DNA from: Costus lasius
Taxonomy: Eukaryota > Streptophyta > Magnoliopsida > Zingiberales > Costaceae
Length of the DNA: 64,000 nucleotides
Assembly: GCA_027563935.2 (NCBI GenBank)
Contig: CM050449.1
Span: 57,677,949-57,741,948 of the forward strand
Direction: 5' to 3'
Shown here: positions 1-12,539 of the stretch, one piece after another
Position numbering within the stretch: position 1 is the stretch's first letter
How the letters are laid out: every line of letters begins with the position of its first letter
The notes under the pieces: model-generated
The model's input: only the letters and a program-made list of their open reading frames with translations
Databases searched by the model: none
What the model was told of the DNA's origin: nothing
Program-made: the position numbers and the translations under genes

Positions 1-839
1 AAACCGAAAGCTAACAATTCATAATTTCAAGTTTTAGCATTCAACAACCAACAATTCCAAAGTTCAAACAAAGTAAAACATCCAAATTTCAAATTACAAA
101 TTCCACCACCATGCACAAGTCATAACCAACAAAATATAAGTTATAGTACATCCAAACACCAAAATTCCAATGATCCAAAGAAGCAAAATCCCATTTTCCC
201 ATTTACAGCAACAATTTCAAATTTTCAACACCTCCTTAGCTCCATAAACATTTCTAGCTGTGAGCCTGTGACAATAAAAACAAGTTCAAAGATTACAACT
301 TGAGAAAAGTAATAAAAGCAAAATTAAATAAATAAACCAAAATTACAATTTACACTAAGTTCTAACAAATCCGTCATCAAAGTTACAACCCTATTATCCC
401 AAAATTATAATTTACAAGTTCATCATCAAAGTTACAAGTCCATTACACCAAAGTTACAAGTTTATCATAAAAGTTACATCAAGTTCTAACAAGTCCATTA
501 CAACAAGTTCTAACAAGTCCACTATTAGTCCATCACAACAAAATTCCAGCCAACACCCAACAAAGCCTTCAGCCTCCAAGGTCCAAGCCTCCATCATAAA
601 TTTCAATTAGTTATGAACTGCAGTAATAGAATGTTACAACAAATCCAATAATATATTGTTAACAAAAATCATCTAATGCTTTAAATACATAAGAGTTAAA
701 TGGATAATATAAATTATATGGTAAAAGCATACCTTTTTTGCTTTTGACATTAATTATTAGTTGATGCTTCATCCACATGAACTTGAGACAATTCTAAATA
801 ATCAAACAATTATAATTTATAAGACTACTAGTAATGAAA
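1..839. other. A/C-rich non-coding flank of the hAT element
   Basis: No coding region is visible here. The stretch is low in G on the plus strand and carries loose short repeats such as 'caagttctaacaagtcc' around 480-530. It lies downstream of the minus-strand hAT transposase, so it is probably the 3' untranslated or terminal part of that transposon, whose left end would lie before the window. I found no terminal inverted repeat in it. Confidence 0.4.
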
Positions 840-3057
840 CTAGAAAGTTGAAACAAATGAAATAATATTTAAGAAATGAGAAAAAATATATATATTATTA
901 TCTTTTTCTAATTCCTCTATTTCTTGTAAGTCTTCCTCAATCCTAATAGGAGAATTCATTGCACAATACCAATCTTGAGTGCATACTAAAGCTTCAACAA
1001 TTTTAGGAGTTAAAGAACTCTTAAATGGATCCAAAATTCTACCAGAGGTACTAAATGCACTTTCTGAAGCCACAGTTGAAATTGAGATTGCTAAAATGTC
1101 CCTTTCCATTTGAGAAAGAATTGGGTACCTGTGAGAATTAAGTTTTCACCATACCAAAATTTCAAAATTTGAACCATTAGGTACAAAATCATCCTTCAAG
1201 TATTTCTCCAACTCCGTTTTAGGGTCTCCAATCCGATTTTCAGTAATATACTTCCTAATTCCCATATGGATTTTCATTGCTAAAAGCTCATTTCGGTCAT
1301 CCATAGAAGAAATAACACTAGAGCTAGCTGAGGAACTTTGGTGAGCTTCATGTTGAGAATGAGAGCTTTCAGGAGCTAATAATGTTTGATATTCATTAAA
1401 AAGTCTTATAAAATGCTCTTTAACAAGACTTAATAAGAAAGAGCCCTTCCCCATACCATGCACGCTCTCAAATGCATATTCCAAGTATCTTAGTTTATGT
1501 CGAGGATCCAATATAACAAGACTAAAAATCATTTTGTTGGTCTTTTAGAAATCACCCTAATATTTGTCATATTTGTATCGCATGAATATGGCCATCAATC
1601 CAATATGTGGGTATTCATTTGCTTCCAATTCTTTCAATAAAATATAAACAACATATATTTCAGGAAAAAATAATTGGAAGTAACATAATAAGAGCCTAAA
1701 ATCTTTAAAGTCAAATCATAAAAGTGTTTTAAAATCACCACCAACTTTCTAACATTAACCTAATCATCAGAAGTTGGTATTATGATGTTGCCTTTATCAT
1801 CCACAAGTTCATATGAAAAGCTACTCTTTTGATCATCATATCTCACGAAGGCTCTCTCAAACTTTTATGCAGTATCCAACATTAAATATGTTGAATTCCA
1901 CCTTGTAACCACATCCAAGCATAAGAGTCCCTTGCTTTGAATTTTCTCTTTCTCAACGCAATCCTTAAACTTGCTCAATCTAGAAGGTGATTATCTTTCA
2001 TATTTCACAGCTGCTCTGACCTTCTTTATTGAATCATGCATATCTTTCAAGCCATCCTGCACAACCAAATTAACAATATGTGTAAAACATCTCATATGTA
2101 AATGCTCACAACCATTCAAAGCTATTCTCCAATTAGCAAATTTCTCTTTCAAGTATTTAATTGCACTATCATTGGAACTCGCATTATCGACTGTTATTAT
2201 GAACTTACCTATTCCTAGTCTAGCAAGCACATCTCAATTTGTTGACCAATGTCTCTACCTTTATGACTAACAATTGGACAAAAAGTCAAAATTCTTTTTT
2301 GTAGTTTCCAATTGTCACCAAGGAAATGTGTAGTAAGACATAAGTAATTAATGTTTTAAATAGAAGTCCAACAATCAGGTGTCAAGCATACCCTATTGCA
2401 TGACTTTTTTAATGAAAACCTTCAATGATAGTTTTCCCTTTAGGTACAACCCAAAACAATCCCTATATAAAGTCCATCTCGATGGGATTTTAAAATAAGG
2501 TTGCACAATAGACATAAAGAGCTTAAATCCGATATTTTCAACAAATTTAAATGGAAGCTTATCTACAATAATCATATAACTAAGAGCTTTCCTAGCTTCC
2601 TCTTGATCAAATCTCCAAGTGCCCAAACTCACATTGTCCCTGTGATGAAATTTTCATAGTGTTTGTTTCACTTCACTTGCATGTGGGTGGCTTTTACATG
2701 CATTAATATGTTTCCTAAATCCGGATGTGCCATTTAAGTGAGGATCTGCACATATTTCTTTAGAGCAATGTATATACACTTACAAATTACATTGTCATTC
2801 ACAACTTGCTTTGTAAAGTGATCCCAAGCATCAGATCTTTTCTTTATTTGCTTTCTCTTTTTAAATATTGCACCCTTCACATTTGTATCTTTAGAACTGC
2901 CCCTAGCTGCTTCGCCCGTTTCTATTTGTATACCTTCCTCTTCCACATTAATAGAATCAATTGAGGTTTTTTCATATTCCATCTGAAGCACATAAAGGAT
3001 AACATTCATGTAACGTAAAGTGAAAATACTCAAGCCACTAATATTAGCATGCACCAA
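840..3057 (-). pseudogene. hAT-family transposase, degenerate (RICESLEEPER-like)
   Basis: This is a broken zinc-finger BED/hAT transposase, an enzyme that cuts and pastes its own DNA element. Read on the minus strand, the order is typical. A BED-finger remnant lies around 2640-2830 (an HLNGTSGFRKH-like stretch after a frame change). Next is an RNase H-fold part with WRFDQEEARKALSYMII (about 2580-2620) and TVDNASSNDSAIKYLK (about 2150-2200, holding a catalytic Asp). It is followed by RCFTHIVNLV, the 'LDPRHKLRYLEY' block near 1470-1510, and the C-terminal dimerisation domain YPILSQMERDILAISISTVA (1070-1130). Several in-frame stops break it. One at 1146-1148 sits where the family has WW before KLN, so it is Trp to stop. 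Two more lie just upstream of 1532. The family protein is about 650-700 residues; no open stretch here exceeds 130. It is certainly inactive. Confidence 0.9.
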
Positions 3058-3318
3058 TGCAAAGTGGAATAAGATACTTGGATAACATTCCTGTCCTAAT
3101 TCGCTAGATCCTTGGATAACTTTAAATGTATTAGATATTACTTATTGTCCAACCCAATTGAAAGAGATAAGATGTCAACAATAACATAAAGTGAATAAGT
3201 GATTAAGATCAAAACGCAAGATTGCCGTGCTAATGAGATATAAAGTTTCGATCCACTCACGTGTACACAAAATTCAGTTAACGTATTATGATTTGATGGT
3301 GCATGATCACTAAGTAAT

Positions 3319-3839
3319 TGTTGGGAAACCCCGGGGATATTTTTAAAATTTTTAAAAATATTACAGATACACAGCGGAAGCATATCCCCGAAATAGATCA
3401 GTTCCAAAAACCCAATGGATCGAAACTTACGAGGGGGTCGACACGATGTAAAGAGAAAGTACCTAGGAGCAAGAAGATGCGATGCCGGTGTAGGCGCCCA
3501 AGCGTGCGCCCTCTGCAGTCTCACACACATGGATGCCTCGAGTCCTCTTCTTCCACGCTATGTGCTAGCCTCGGGAAGAAGATCTAAGCCTTTGTGTGAC
3601 TCCTACACCACTTGTGCCACCCTCAAAGGAAGAAGCGCCAAGAGGAAGGAGGAAAAAAGATGATGCTGCCAAGATGTTCCTTCACTTGCACCAAGAGGAG
3701 GAAGGGAAGAAGACACTTGCGGCTATGGAAGAAGACTTGTGCCAATCACCTTTGCTCTCGCCCTTCTATTGTTTGCTCACACCAATAGATTGGATTGATT
3801 AATTGCTCGCGCATATACTATTGTATATATGCAAGAGGG
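3319..3839 (-). repeat. LTR fragment, G-type Copia family, 3' part
   Basis: The segment starts TGTTGGGAAACCCC and carries the same landmarks as the LTRs at 9231 and 57160: 'cagcggaag.atatccccgaaa', 'gtcgacacgatg' and 'gcgccctctgcagtctc'. In those copies this is the right end of a minus-oriented LTR. The rest of the LTR does not follow in the expected orientation (see 3840-4450). It appears to sit inside the hAT element. Confidence 0.75.
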
Positions 3840-4450
3840 TGTTAGTGTTTATGCCCTGCAGACCAATTTATGCACATGGCCCGGCATTATTTGAATGTAC
3901 TTTGATATAATTGATATCATTGATAAAGGCATGGTCGTTATTATGCAGATTGCTTTACCTGCGTTGATATATTGAATTGCATAATTAATGTCCCTTGAGT
4001 TTGGCTGGATCCATTCTCATAAGTAATCCCCAGTCAAGGTGCCTTAGCCAATATAGGACAGCTTTGGTGCATGTGAGACTTGTGTATAGGCTGGTTAGGT
4101 GTGAGGCATAGTAACGCAGACATACAGGTGCTTCAGCATTGGTTGCACTGAAGTGACCCACCGTGTGGATTGAATTGTCTAGTCAACAAGTCAATCTCAC
4201 ATGCGAGAGGTTTGCATTGATCCTTAGACTTGAAGTGTTCATGTTTAGATTTGATGATGGATGTGTTTTGATGCAGTCTTACATCTCTCTGTAAATGGGT
4301 GACCAAAACGATTGTCATTGGGCATATCATAAGTCACATGGAGACATGGATAACTAATAGTAGGATTTGCCCCTTCCTTAATTGGAAGCATGATATCCAC
4401 TTTGGGGCGCCCCACCTCATTGGTGCATGACAAGAATGTATGGCCATATT
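3840..4450 (+). repeat. LTR fragment, G-type Copia family, 5' part, inverted
   Basis: It begins TGTTAGTGTTTATGCCCTG and is collinear with the reverse complement of about 54340-54945 (shared 'ggcatggtcgttattatgcag', 'gaggtttgcattgatcctta', 'gcatgatatccact', 'ggggcgcccca'). It is therefore the 5' part of the same LTR family lying opposite to the piece on its left. Confidence 0.75.
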
Positions 4451-4537
4451 GTTTGAGTCATGATGATATATAAGAAATATCAATGTCAAGTAATACAAAG
4501 TAAAGACCAAACTAGGACTCAGGGCATAAACACCAAT
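4451..4537 (-). repeat. LTR 5' terminus, G-type family, minus orientation
   Basis: The stretch ends 'gggcataaacacca', the inverted partner of the TGTTAGTGTTTATGCCC at 3840. It resembles 62530-62604, the end of another minus-oriented LTR. With 3319-4450 it makes one scrambled LTR whose middle section is reversed between two inverted terminal motifs. Confidence 0.55.
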
Positions 4538-5331
4538 AATAATGGTAAACATCTAGTTATCTAGTGTTGTAGTGCATGATCACATGATCCCATAAAGTTA
4601 GCTGCTTAAAGTGAACTAGTTTTCTTTGTAACTATGTTATCCAGATTCATGTCCTATCTTCCTCATTCTTCCTAGCCTCAGTACGATCTCAATTTCATTC
4701 GTCACATGAATCTTATTGCCCTAGAAAATGCATGAAATAGAAGAACAAAGATGGAAAGAGGAGGAACTAGGGTACCTTACCTTAGCTATGGATAGGCCTT
4801 CATTAGTCAATGCGCAAGGATCTCTCGGCTAGGGTTGACTGGTTTGCCGTGGATCGCTTGGAAAGAGGAGGAACTAGGTTACCTTAGCCATTGATATGAG
4901 CAAGTGGGCTTTCTGGCAGAAGAAATTGCGTGGATCGTGAATATTGGAAGCGCAGCACCTCAGCCGCTGGTATGGTCATATGGATCTTCCCACCGTTCGA
5001 GTCTCAAAGTCTGGCCGTCGGAGAGGAGGCTGGAGCAGCTGAGCCGAGCAGGTCGAGGCTCGGGCGGCAAATTGGAGATGGAGACGGAGAGAACTGCGGG
5101 AGGCGGAGTCATCGCGATCGACGGTCGCAGAGAGGAAGTGAGGAACAGAGGGTTGTTTAGTTTTTCGATTTAGTCATTTTGTAACTTCGTTCGTTGATTA
5201 GGTTTAGCCGTTTAGGGATTTAGCCGATTAGGGATAAGGGTTTAGTCGATTAGGGATTAAGGGTAAACTGTATAATACTAATAGGTAATTAGGTTATATA
5301 TAAGTAAGTAAATAATTAATATTTTTAATTA

Positions 5332-5374
<43 letters not shown>

Positions 5375-5491
5375 GGAATTGGGAGTTCAAGTGTTCGGGA
5401 TTTTCCCGAACCAAATTTTAGGTACCGGTACCGAAGTACTGAAATATCGAATACCGTAAATTTTGGTACCGGTACCGTATGCTCAGCCCTA
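4538..5491 (-). mobile_element. hAT element 5' region with candidate right terminus
   Basis: This is non-coding sequence upstream of the minus-strand hAT transposase. Near the right end are two copies of GGTACCGGTACC (about 5421 and 5465) and a terminus that reads TAGGGCTGAGCATACGG on the minus strand. That resembles ends of plant hAT elements (TAGGGNTGAGCA). If so, the 8-bp target duplication would start at 5492 (ggaatgct). The left partner is not in the window, so this is inference. A plus-strand open stretch at 4904-5173 shows no recognisable domain and I do not call it. Confidence 0.5.
5336..5371. repeat. (TA)n microsatellite
   Basis: An uninterrupted TA dinucleotide run of about 36 bases in AT-rich DNA near the hAT right end. 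It is probably length-variable between individuals. Confidence 0.9.
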
Positions 5492-7259
5492 GGAATGCTA
5501 CTCTAACCAAAATAGGAAATATTACTTCAAATCTATGACTGAGCCCAGTAAAACATTGTGGCATCATCTCAGATATAATCGAGAGTCTACATCAATGCTC
5601 TTTGACCAATTCGTTCTATATCATAAAATTGAGAGTCATGGCTAGGTTGGATAACTTGATGCTCTATATTGGGAAGCCTTGAGTGGGGGGTGGGACGTTG
5701 GCTTTGTAATACACAACTATCCATGGTCATTGACTCAAGCCATGCACTGTACTAGAGTGCTCTTTATCAAATAGATTTAGCTAGTTCTACCAATATAGTG
5801 GTGTTTGTAGTTATTTTTTCATTGAGCCTAATTTAAAGGTGACATTAGATGTTGATGAGAACAAGAACAACTTAAGCAAAAATATATATTAAGGATGAAT
5901 GGCAGCAATCTTACTCTTTTATCCTTCACTAATGAATGTATATATCTTTGTGAATTTTTCTTATTAGGGATGTGCATTCAACAAAACTAACTAAATTGGT
6001 ATATTCTACACTTATTGAGAGAAATTAGGTTGTATAACAAATTAGACTGATAAATGAGAATTAATTAACATTATAGTTTAGTTCTATCTTTTTTTCTAAA
6101 AGTATGTTAGTTTTTTGAAAAACCTAATATTGTGTAGAATCACCATATAAACTCTTTTGTTGACCCTATGATGTTCATCGACAAATACACTAATTAGCAT
6201 AGTACTTGAAGGGTAAGTCATGGGTTAAATTGGGTCTTTGGCTTGTCCAATCTTAGAACTAAACTTGTCCATCTTTGCCTTCAAAATCTTATGACTACCA
6301 TGTCATTTATAATTTGTATATTTTTACTGTAGCTCACTCTTTATTAACTCTTGTGCTGTAAAGTATTAGTTGATGTTATACATAGCTCAAATATACTATC
6401 TCTTGCTAATCTAAATTTTTATTTATAATTTATTTAAAGAAAAAATAAATATTTGTCTAAGGATTTGTTGTGGGGTTTTTATAATTTAATATAATTTTTA
6501 GATTTCAAAGAAATTACAAAGAATAAAATAATAAATATAAATATAAATAAATAAAATATGAGTTTAAAATATTAGAATCAGGAGACAGGTTGAAGCCTAC
6601 CTTAAGTAAAAAATTTAGGTTCTTATGAAGTTTAATCTAAATTAAACACTTAAGATACAAGTGAGAAGCAGAAGATACAATAACAAATAAGTTGATTCGA
6701 CGTACTTGCGAGATTGAGCAGTGAAACCAACAAAACATGGAAGAGGAGAGAGAAAATTTCACACACCTAACCTAGTTAAGGTTTGGAACATTTCATAAAG
6801 GCTTGGTCCAATAGCTGATTAAAGTTAGCATTTAACATTAGCATTTAACGTTAATCACTAATTAACATTAGCATAATGGGTAAGTAAAAAGTAACATTAG
6901 CATTAATGTTCAGTTGTGTTAGATTTATTTTTATTTATTTTTTTATTCTAACAATCCTGGATAAAAATAAAATTAAAAATCTTGAATATAATTAAATTTA
7001 GTAAAATAATTAAATTAAATTAAATTGTTATTTGATTGGTTATATTATGCGGTCAATAACATATATTTAAAGCATAACTTTTATTTAGTGAAAATATTTT
7101 TATCGAAAAGAAATATAGAACTAGTCTTAAACTACTTCCTTTTACTCATATTTTAATAAATTCACACACAATATAGGGGTTATCTTAATGTGGGGTGGGT
7201 TGCACATTTTTAGCTGTGCATATGCATTATTCATGAGATATTTTGAGGGTTGTTCATAT
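5492..7259. other. AT-rich non-coding stretch
   Basis: I find no gene or recognisable transposon domain. Around 6825-6915 the motif 'cattagcattta' and variants recur several times, a short degenerate tandem repeat. The rest is unremarkable AT-rich intergenic DNA. Confidence 0.5.
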
Positions 7260-8660
7260 TTTGTATTGTGACATGTACTGCAAGTGCACAGTAATGTCAC
7301 AGTAATATAAAAGATTATCGATCCCATAGGAAGTAAGGTTAATTAGTAGTAAATCTGAGTTTTAGAACCTAAGCAATTCAAATTTGGGTTTTAAAAACAA
7401 TTCAACTAACTTTAACCAAATAGAACACAAGAAATCGAATGCAACTACACATAAAGTGTCAATAGGAGAGACATCGGGACTTCGGTATCCACCACATTGA
7501 TAAATCTATCTAACTTAAAACTTATCTGTTACATGAGTTTATAGTATTGCATAAGGAATCTTTCCTCTAGTATAGGTTGCCCCCATGCAGTCGGTACAAC
7601 TTGGTACTCACCTAAAATGACCTCCTACTCTCTTGGCGAATCGTTTTAGATAAATCCAATGAGTTCCATGAAAGATTATATTACCCTCAGTGAACCCTAA
7701 TTACCTTTGTGTTAGAAGTTCACAAGTTCTACTTAGGGGATCCGCCAACACGACCCTCCTTGCGGTCAGTATTGTGTTAACTAACACACAACACTATGTG
7801 GCCAATGCAATATCATGAAATAGCAACAACTAAGTAAAATATGCTCATATAATTCTCAAAATAATAGAATAAGTTCGAATCACATGATAGAAAACATTAA
7901 CGGGTTTCAACCGAGTCCCGAATAGGGTTTTACACTACAAGGTCTATACAATTCTACATAAATCTCTCCAAATAACCCAGAAAATTACAAGCAATGGTTA
8001 AGGACAGGAAGGAGAAGAGGAATCGAACGTATTCTCTAGAAATTGTGAAGATCTATCACGAAATCACTTCAAAATCCCCTCAGAAAAAGTTGTTGTCTGT
8101 TCTGTTCACCCTAGCCGCTTTGTTCATCGATCTCTGTCTCCTTAGGCAACAAGAAAGAGGGCTTTTATATTCCTTTGATTTGCCTCCCTCTTAGCTTCCT
8201 AAAATGTATTTTCTTTCCTTTTTTGGAATTTTCCTCAGCTTCAAATCGAGAGAAAGCCGAAAGAAACTCGGAAACTTAGTCGCGATCACGGGTGAACACG
8301 GGCGCGTTCACTCGGCTATGAAGTGTTATGTGCAGATTTGCGAAGTAAGAATCATGGTTAAAGACTTCTGTGTTCACCTGGCTGTGAAGTGTTATGTTCC
8401 TTTCTAGAAAAATTATCTTCAATGAAATTACTGCCGAACACCAAAATCTTGGGTTAGCCGTGAAGTGTTCTGTGAAGTTTTAGACCTTCAGGCGAATCAT
8501 GGATGAACCCCGAAATCTTGGGCAGGCCATGATTTTCAAATAAGCTCCATTTGATCTCAAATTTGCTATGTAGCCTCATCTCCTCATTAGAAAATACTCC
8601 ATGACTTTAGAATCTCCAAAAAGCTCCAAGAATGAGTGATGTTACCTAAAATAGCACAAA
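7260..8660 (-). repeat. Old Gypsy-like LTR or leader remnant
   Basis: Around 7265-7330 the sequence reads 'tgtactgcaagtgcacagta' followed by 'atcgatcccataggaagta', a pattern I know from plant Ty3/Gypsy (TAT/Retand-like) LTR or leader regions. From 8280 to 8530 a motif like 'gtgttcac..ggctgtgaagtgttatgt' recurs about four times with spacers. No coding domain remains. The assignment rests on remembered pattern only. Confidence 0.35.
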
Positions 8661-9230
8661 CATGAGAGAAAGTGAAGATTCTGAAGCAAACAAGTAAATA
8701 AGTTTATATAGAGCGTGGAAACATCAAAATTAGTCTTGTTTTGAAATGAAATAATATTAGAAATCACTATTAAAATGCAAGGCATCAAATACTCCCAGAC
8801 TTAGATCTTTGCCTATCCTCAAGCAATAAATTAAGATGAAATTCATGATAGGTGTAGTAGTAATTATTCAAATTGAAATATGCAACCAAATTAGAGAATA
8901 TCTACGAGTAGTCCATTATTGAGATAGAAGAAATCAAGAGATTATATAATGTTCAAAATGTTCTGTTGTTAGATCCCACAATCTCTAGAAGTTAAGTAAT
9001 TCAGCTAATGACATACAAAGAATTCAATTAAGCAAACATACTACTCATGAAAATCCAAAGCATCCAAAATCTACTTGTTGGGTTAGACACAAATGTATTA
9101 TTGGGGAAATAATCTCTAGTGTGATCACTTCTTATTGTATCTAGGTTTAAAGTCAAAACCAAAGAGATATTAGACTTCAACTCAAAACTTAGGTACCACT
9201 ACTAATTTTTCACAGTACCAAGTAGGGAAA
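8661..9230. repeat. Gypsy-associated non-coding remnant
   Basis: The words 'caaatactcccagacttaga' and 'cctatcctcaagcaa' (about 8785-8830) resemble the conserved stretch near the coding end of some plant Gypsy elements. The last 55 bases (9173-9230, 'gacttcaac..cttaggtaccact..gtaccaagtaggg') recur at about 10348-10410 and 10437-10500. A tandem array therefore appears to have been split by the LTR fragment at 9231. Confidence 0.35.
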
Positions 9231-10115
9231 TGGTTGGGAAACCCTAGGGATATTTTACAATTTTTCATATAGATAACAAATACATACAACTGAACAGCGG
9301 AAGAATATCCCCGAAACAGGCCAGTCCCAAAAACCCAGTGAAGATCATCTTGCGAGGGAGTTGACACGATGAGATAGTAAATACCTTAGGAGCAAAATGA
9401 GACCGATGTTGAGGTAGGCGCCCAAGTGTTCACCCTCTGCAGTCTCGCACATACGGATGCCTCGAGCTCTTTTCTTCCATGCCCAGTGCTAGCCTTGGGA
9501 AGAAGATCCAAGCCTTGTCCACCTCCTTCAAAACTTGCGCCACTCACCAATTGAGTTGCGCTAAGGAGAAGGATAGGAGAAGAGTGCACCAAGCCCTTAT
9601 TATTCTCACTCCAAGAAGAGATGGAGAAGAAGGCTTGCAGCACTAGGGAAGATAATGCCGCCAAGGAGTTCCCTTGCTCACGCCAAGAGGAGGAAGGGAA
9701 AGATGCTTGCAGTTACTTGATGGAAGAAAGAAGCTTTCGCCAAGGCCTCTTGCTTTCGCCCCTTTAATATTGCCCACGCCAATATTTTTCTCCTCTCTAG
9801 CTCTCGCATAGATATAGAGAGGCAAGGGGGGGGGGGGGCGGGGGGGCAGGCAATAATAGGGTGTGGACGAAATTCATAAAGAAGGGGGTGGCTAGGGTAA
9901 AGGGGAGGGAGTAATTAGGGTTTGAGGTAAGGAAAGTCTCCAAGACTTTACCATAAACCTCTTCCCCTTTTCCATATGCGCCAAGGACCTTCCTAAGAAG
10001 TCCTTCTAGCCATATCAGCCCCAAGACTTGCCTAAGAGGCAAGCTTACCATTAAGGAACAAAGGGGGAGGCACCCTTTACTTCCAAATGAAGTAAAATCG
10101 CCCACTCCACCACAT
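9231..10115 (-). repeat. Truncated LTR, G-type Copia family
   Basis: The start 'tggttgggaaaccctagg' and following landmarks match the LTR at 57160. The part near 9900-10115 ('gaggtaaggaaagtctccaagactttaccata', read in two pieces, then 'catatcagccccaagacttgcct') matches 53540-53760 in the LTR at 52744. The LTR stops near 10115 and its 5' part is missing. A run of about 20 G with one C break lies at 9826-9846. Confidence 0.7.
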
Positions 10116-10347
10116 CATCCTCTGAATTTAATTTCTAAGATCCACAACTTTGATCAAATAAAACTTCGTAACTTGCATAATAAAAAGAATTTCAGTTTCA
10201 TGAATTCACCCAATTTTCAATTTAAATCTATCATACTTTTGTTTACAGGAATAGGATATCCAAAGTCTTTTTCCACACAAATTTTTTCTTTTCTATTTCC
10301 TTTTTTTTTTGGATGGCATGTACCTACATAGATACATACTTTTTATT

Positions 10348-10500
10348 TGGACTTCAACTCTTATCTTTGGTACCACTGTGAATTTTACACGGTGCCAAGT
10401 AGAGGAGTCTTTTTCTTTTTCTCTCTTTTTTTTTATAGACTTCAACCCATGACTTAGGTACCACTGTCAATTTCGCATAGTGCCAAGTAGGGGAGTCTCT
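10348..10500. repeat. Two tandem copies of an ~88-bp unit
   Basis: Two copies of 'gacttcaac...ttaggtaccactgt..attt..ca.ggtgccaagtag.ggagtct' lie at about 10348-10410 and 10437-10500, separated by a pyrimidine-rich tract. A third copy lies at 9173-9230, on the other side of the inserted LTR fragment. Confidence 0.6.
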
Positions 10501-12215
10501 CTCTCTTTTTGTGGATCTTGGATTCTTTCTTCCCAACAAATAATAAAATAGACTGAACATCAACTAGGTTAATCAATTGACATCAATTCAAAAATTACAC
10601 TCATATGCTCATTTTATTCAAGAAAGATGCTTCACTCTTAGATTTCATTCATCAAACAACATACCTACCCAAAATCCTTATGCATCAATGAATGAAAGAT
10701 TCCAACAAGTAGATATATATTGAAGAAATAAATTCAACATAATAGGTATATTTCCATTCACAAGTAAGCATAAACATAGAAAAATTCACACATCTCTCAT
10801 CACAATGGATTCAAATCTTAAACATCAAAAATATCAATATTAATGCAAAAGTATAAAGCATCAAACTCATGTAGTCAAGAGATGTAAAGTAGTAGATCTG
10901 TGTAATCACATAAGGCTCAAACAATGCAAAGGGTGCACAGTGATAAAAATTTTAGGAGAAGAAAAGTATAGATAATCATATCAAATCATAAGAAAGTGCA
11001 AACAATACTCACAAAACTATGTAGCAAGCTCCAATCATCGTCTGGGGTGTATCGTCAGGCTAAATGTGGCTAGGTCTTCAAAGATGCACTTCATGAAAAT
11101 TTTACCTGTACAATTTTAATGCACATAAGGCTCAGATCAAAAATAGTTTCTTGCTTTTAAAAAAAATATGATAGAAAATATTTTTCAAAGGAAAATCAGA
11201 GATGTCATCAGTGGTCCAAAGAAGATACCGGTGGAAAGAGTTGATGCAAGCAAGAAGCAGAGGGTGAACAGTGGCTACCTGAAAAGCTGCTAGCGATGAT
11301 GGTGACAGTGACAACAGTAGAGTGATGATGAGTAGTCTCTAGTGGCCTACTAGAGCCTACAGTCCTGGACGCAAAGTCATCGGCTGGTGAGTGCAAAAGA
11401 TAACACTGCAAAAGTAAATCAGAGTCACTAACTGAAGATTCTGCTGCATAAATAAAATCAATAAAAATAGAGGTAGAAGAAGAAGTAAGAGGCTACTAAT
11501 GGTATAATGCAGTGTCGATGGCTGGAAACAGTGGTGTCAGAGGCAGCTGGAGTGGTTGGTGGCTAGAGGTGGAAGACAGTCGCTCTTGAGGATTTCTGGA
11601 TCCAAGAAAAAAATTTAATGATCCAAAAAGAAAATGAACAGAACTACATGACAGAATGACACTTGTTCTTTCCAGATGTATGAAAATTAAAGGATCAAAA
11701 TCTGTCAGGAATTTAGGGTATCGACAGAAAGAAGGCTACTCATATTACAAAATGAAAAACTTCACAGAATTTAATCAGAATCAAAAAGTTGGTATGTGTT
11801 ATAAAATTGTCAGAAAATATTTTCATGAAAACAACTAATCCTCACGATATAATGAAACATGAACTTCATATTCCATGCGAAAAATCAGGGTTTCAAGTCA
11901 TTAAAGCATCTTAAAAACATGCAGCAAAAATGCTAATCAGATTAGTCAAAAGAAAACTACTGTAGAAATTAATCAGAATTGAAAAGATGCCATGTGTTTT
12001 AGGACAATCCATGGACTTTAAAATTCAGCAAAAATATCCAAATAATAGACAAAGATGAGTACTTCCATGTCGTGCCAAAGATCAAAAATTTTTGCAACCC
12101 AGTTTCTTAAAATCACTACGAGAAAACACCTAATCAGATAAACAGAAAGCAAATTCAAAATTACGAGCGTGAAATCCTTTATGGCACTGTCGTAATATGC
12201 ATTAAATTCTCGTGT
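10501..12215. other. AT-rich non-coding stretch
   Basis: I see no coding domain. Short stretches such as 'aattaatcagaattgaaaa' recur (about 11770 and 11965), suggesting old repeat DNA. It may belong to the Gypsy element whose 3' end lies to the right, but I cannot show that. Confidence 0.35.
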
Positions 12216-12219
12216 CAAA

Positions 12220-12455
12220 AGTATGCAGGAAATACGCTACCGTAAAACTTATTACGGTACTGCCGTATTTTTCAAAGAATTTTCTGGTCAAAAATTGATC
12301 AAAAATACAGCACGTGAAATAAAAAACGGACAGAAATTACGGTACCGTAAAAAGTATTACGGTAGTGCCGTAAAAGATGAAAAACTGTCGGGTGAGAAAT
12401 CAGCCAAAATTATGACATTGTGAAAAAGATTATGGCAGTGTCATATTTTGCGCAA
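12220..12455. repeat. Palindromic TACGG/CCGTA repeats
   Basis: Several copies of a short inverted motif occur, such as 'ttacggtactgccgtattt' near 12250 and 'attacggtagtgccgtaa' near 12355, with decayed copies before and after. The same motif is arrayed at 55555-55935, so the two regions probably belong to the same repeat family. Confidence 0.6.
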
Positions 12456-12539
12456 ATTTTGATTTTCACTGCAAAAAGAAAAGAAAAATTAATTCTAAAA
12501 ATAAACTAAAATAAAAGAAACTAAACTTAAGCAAGAGTG

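Noticed and set aside
4904..5173. Arg/Gly-rich 89-residue frame
   Set aside because: GC-rich patch upstream of the hAT transposase, with overlapping frames of equal length and no recognisable motif.
9797..10105. Minus-strand proline-rich 102-residue frame
   Set aside because: It spans the G-run and LTR sequence; the proline run is just the C-run on the other strand.
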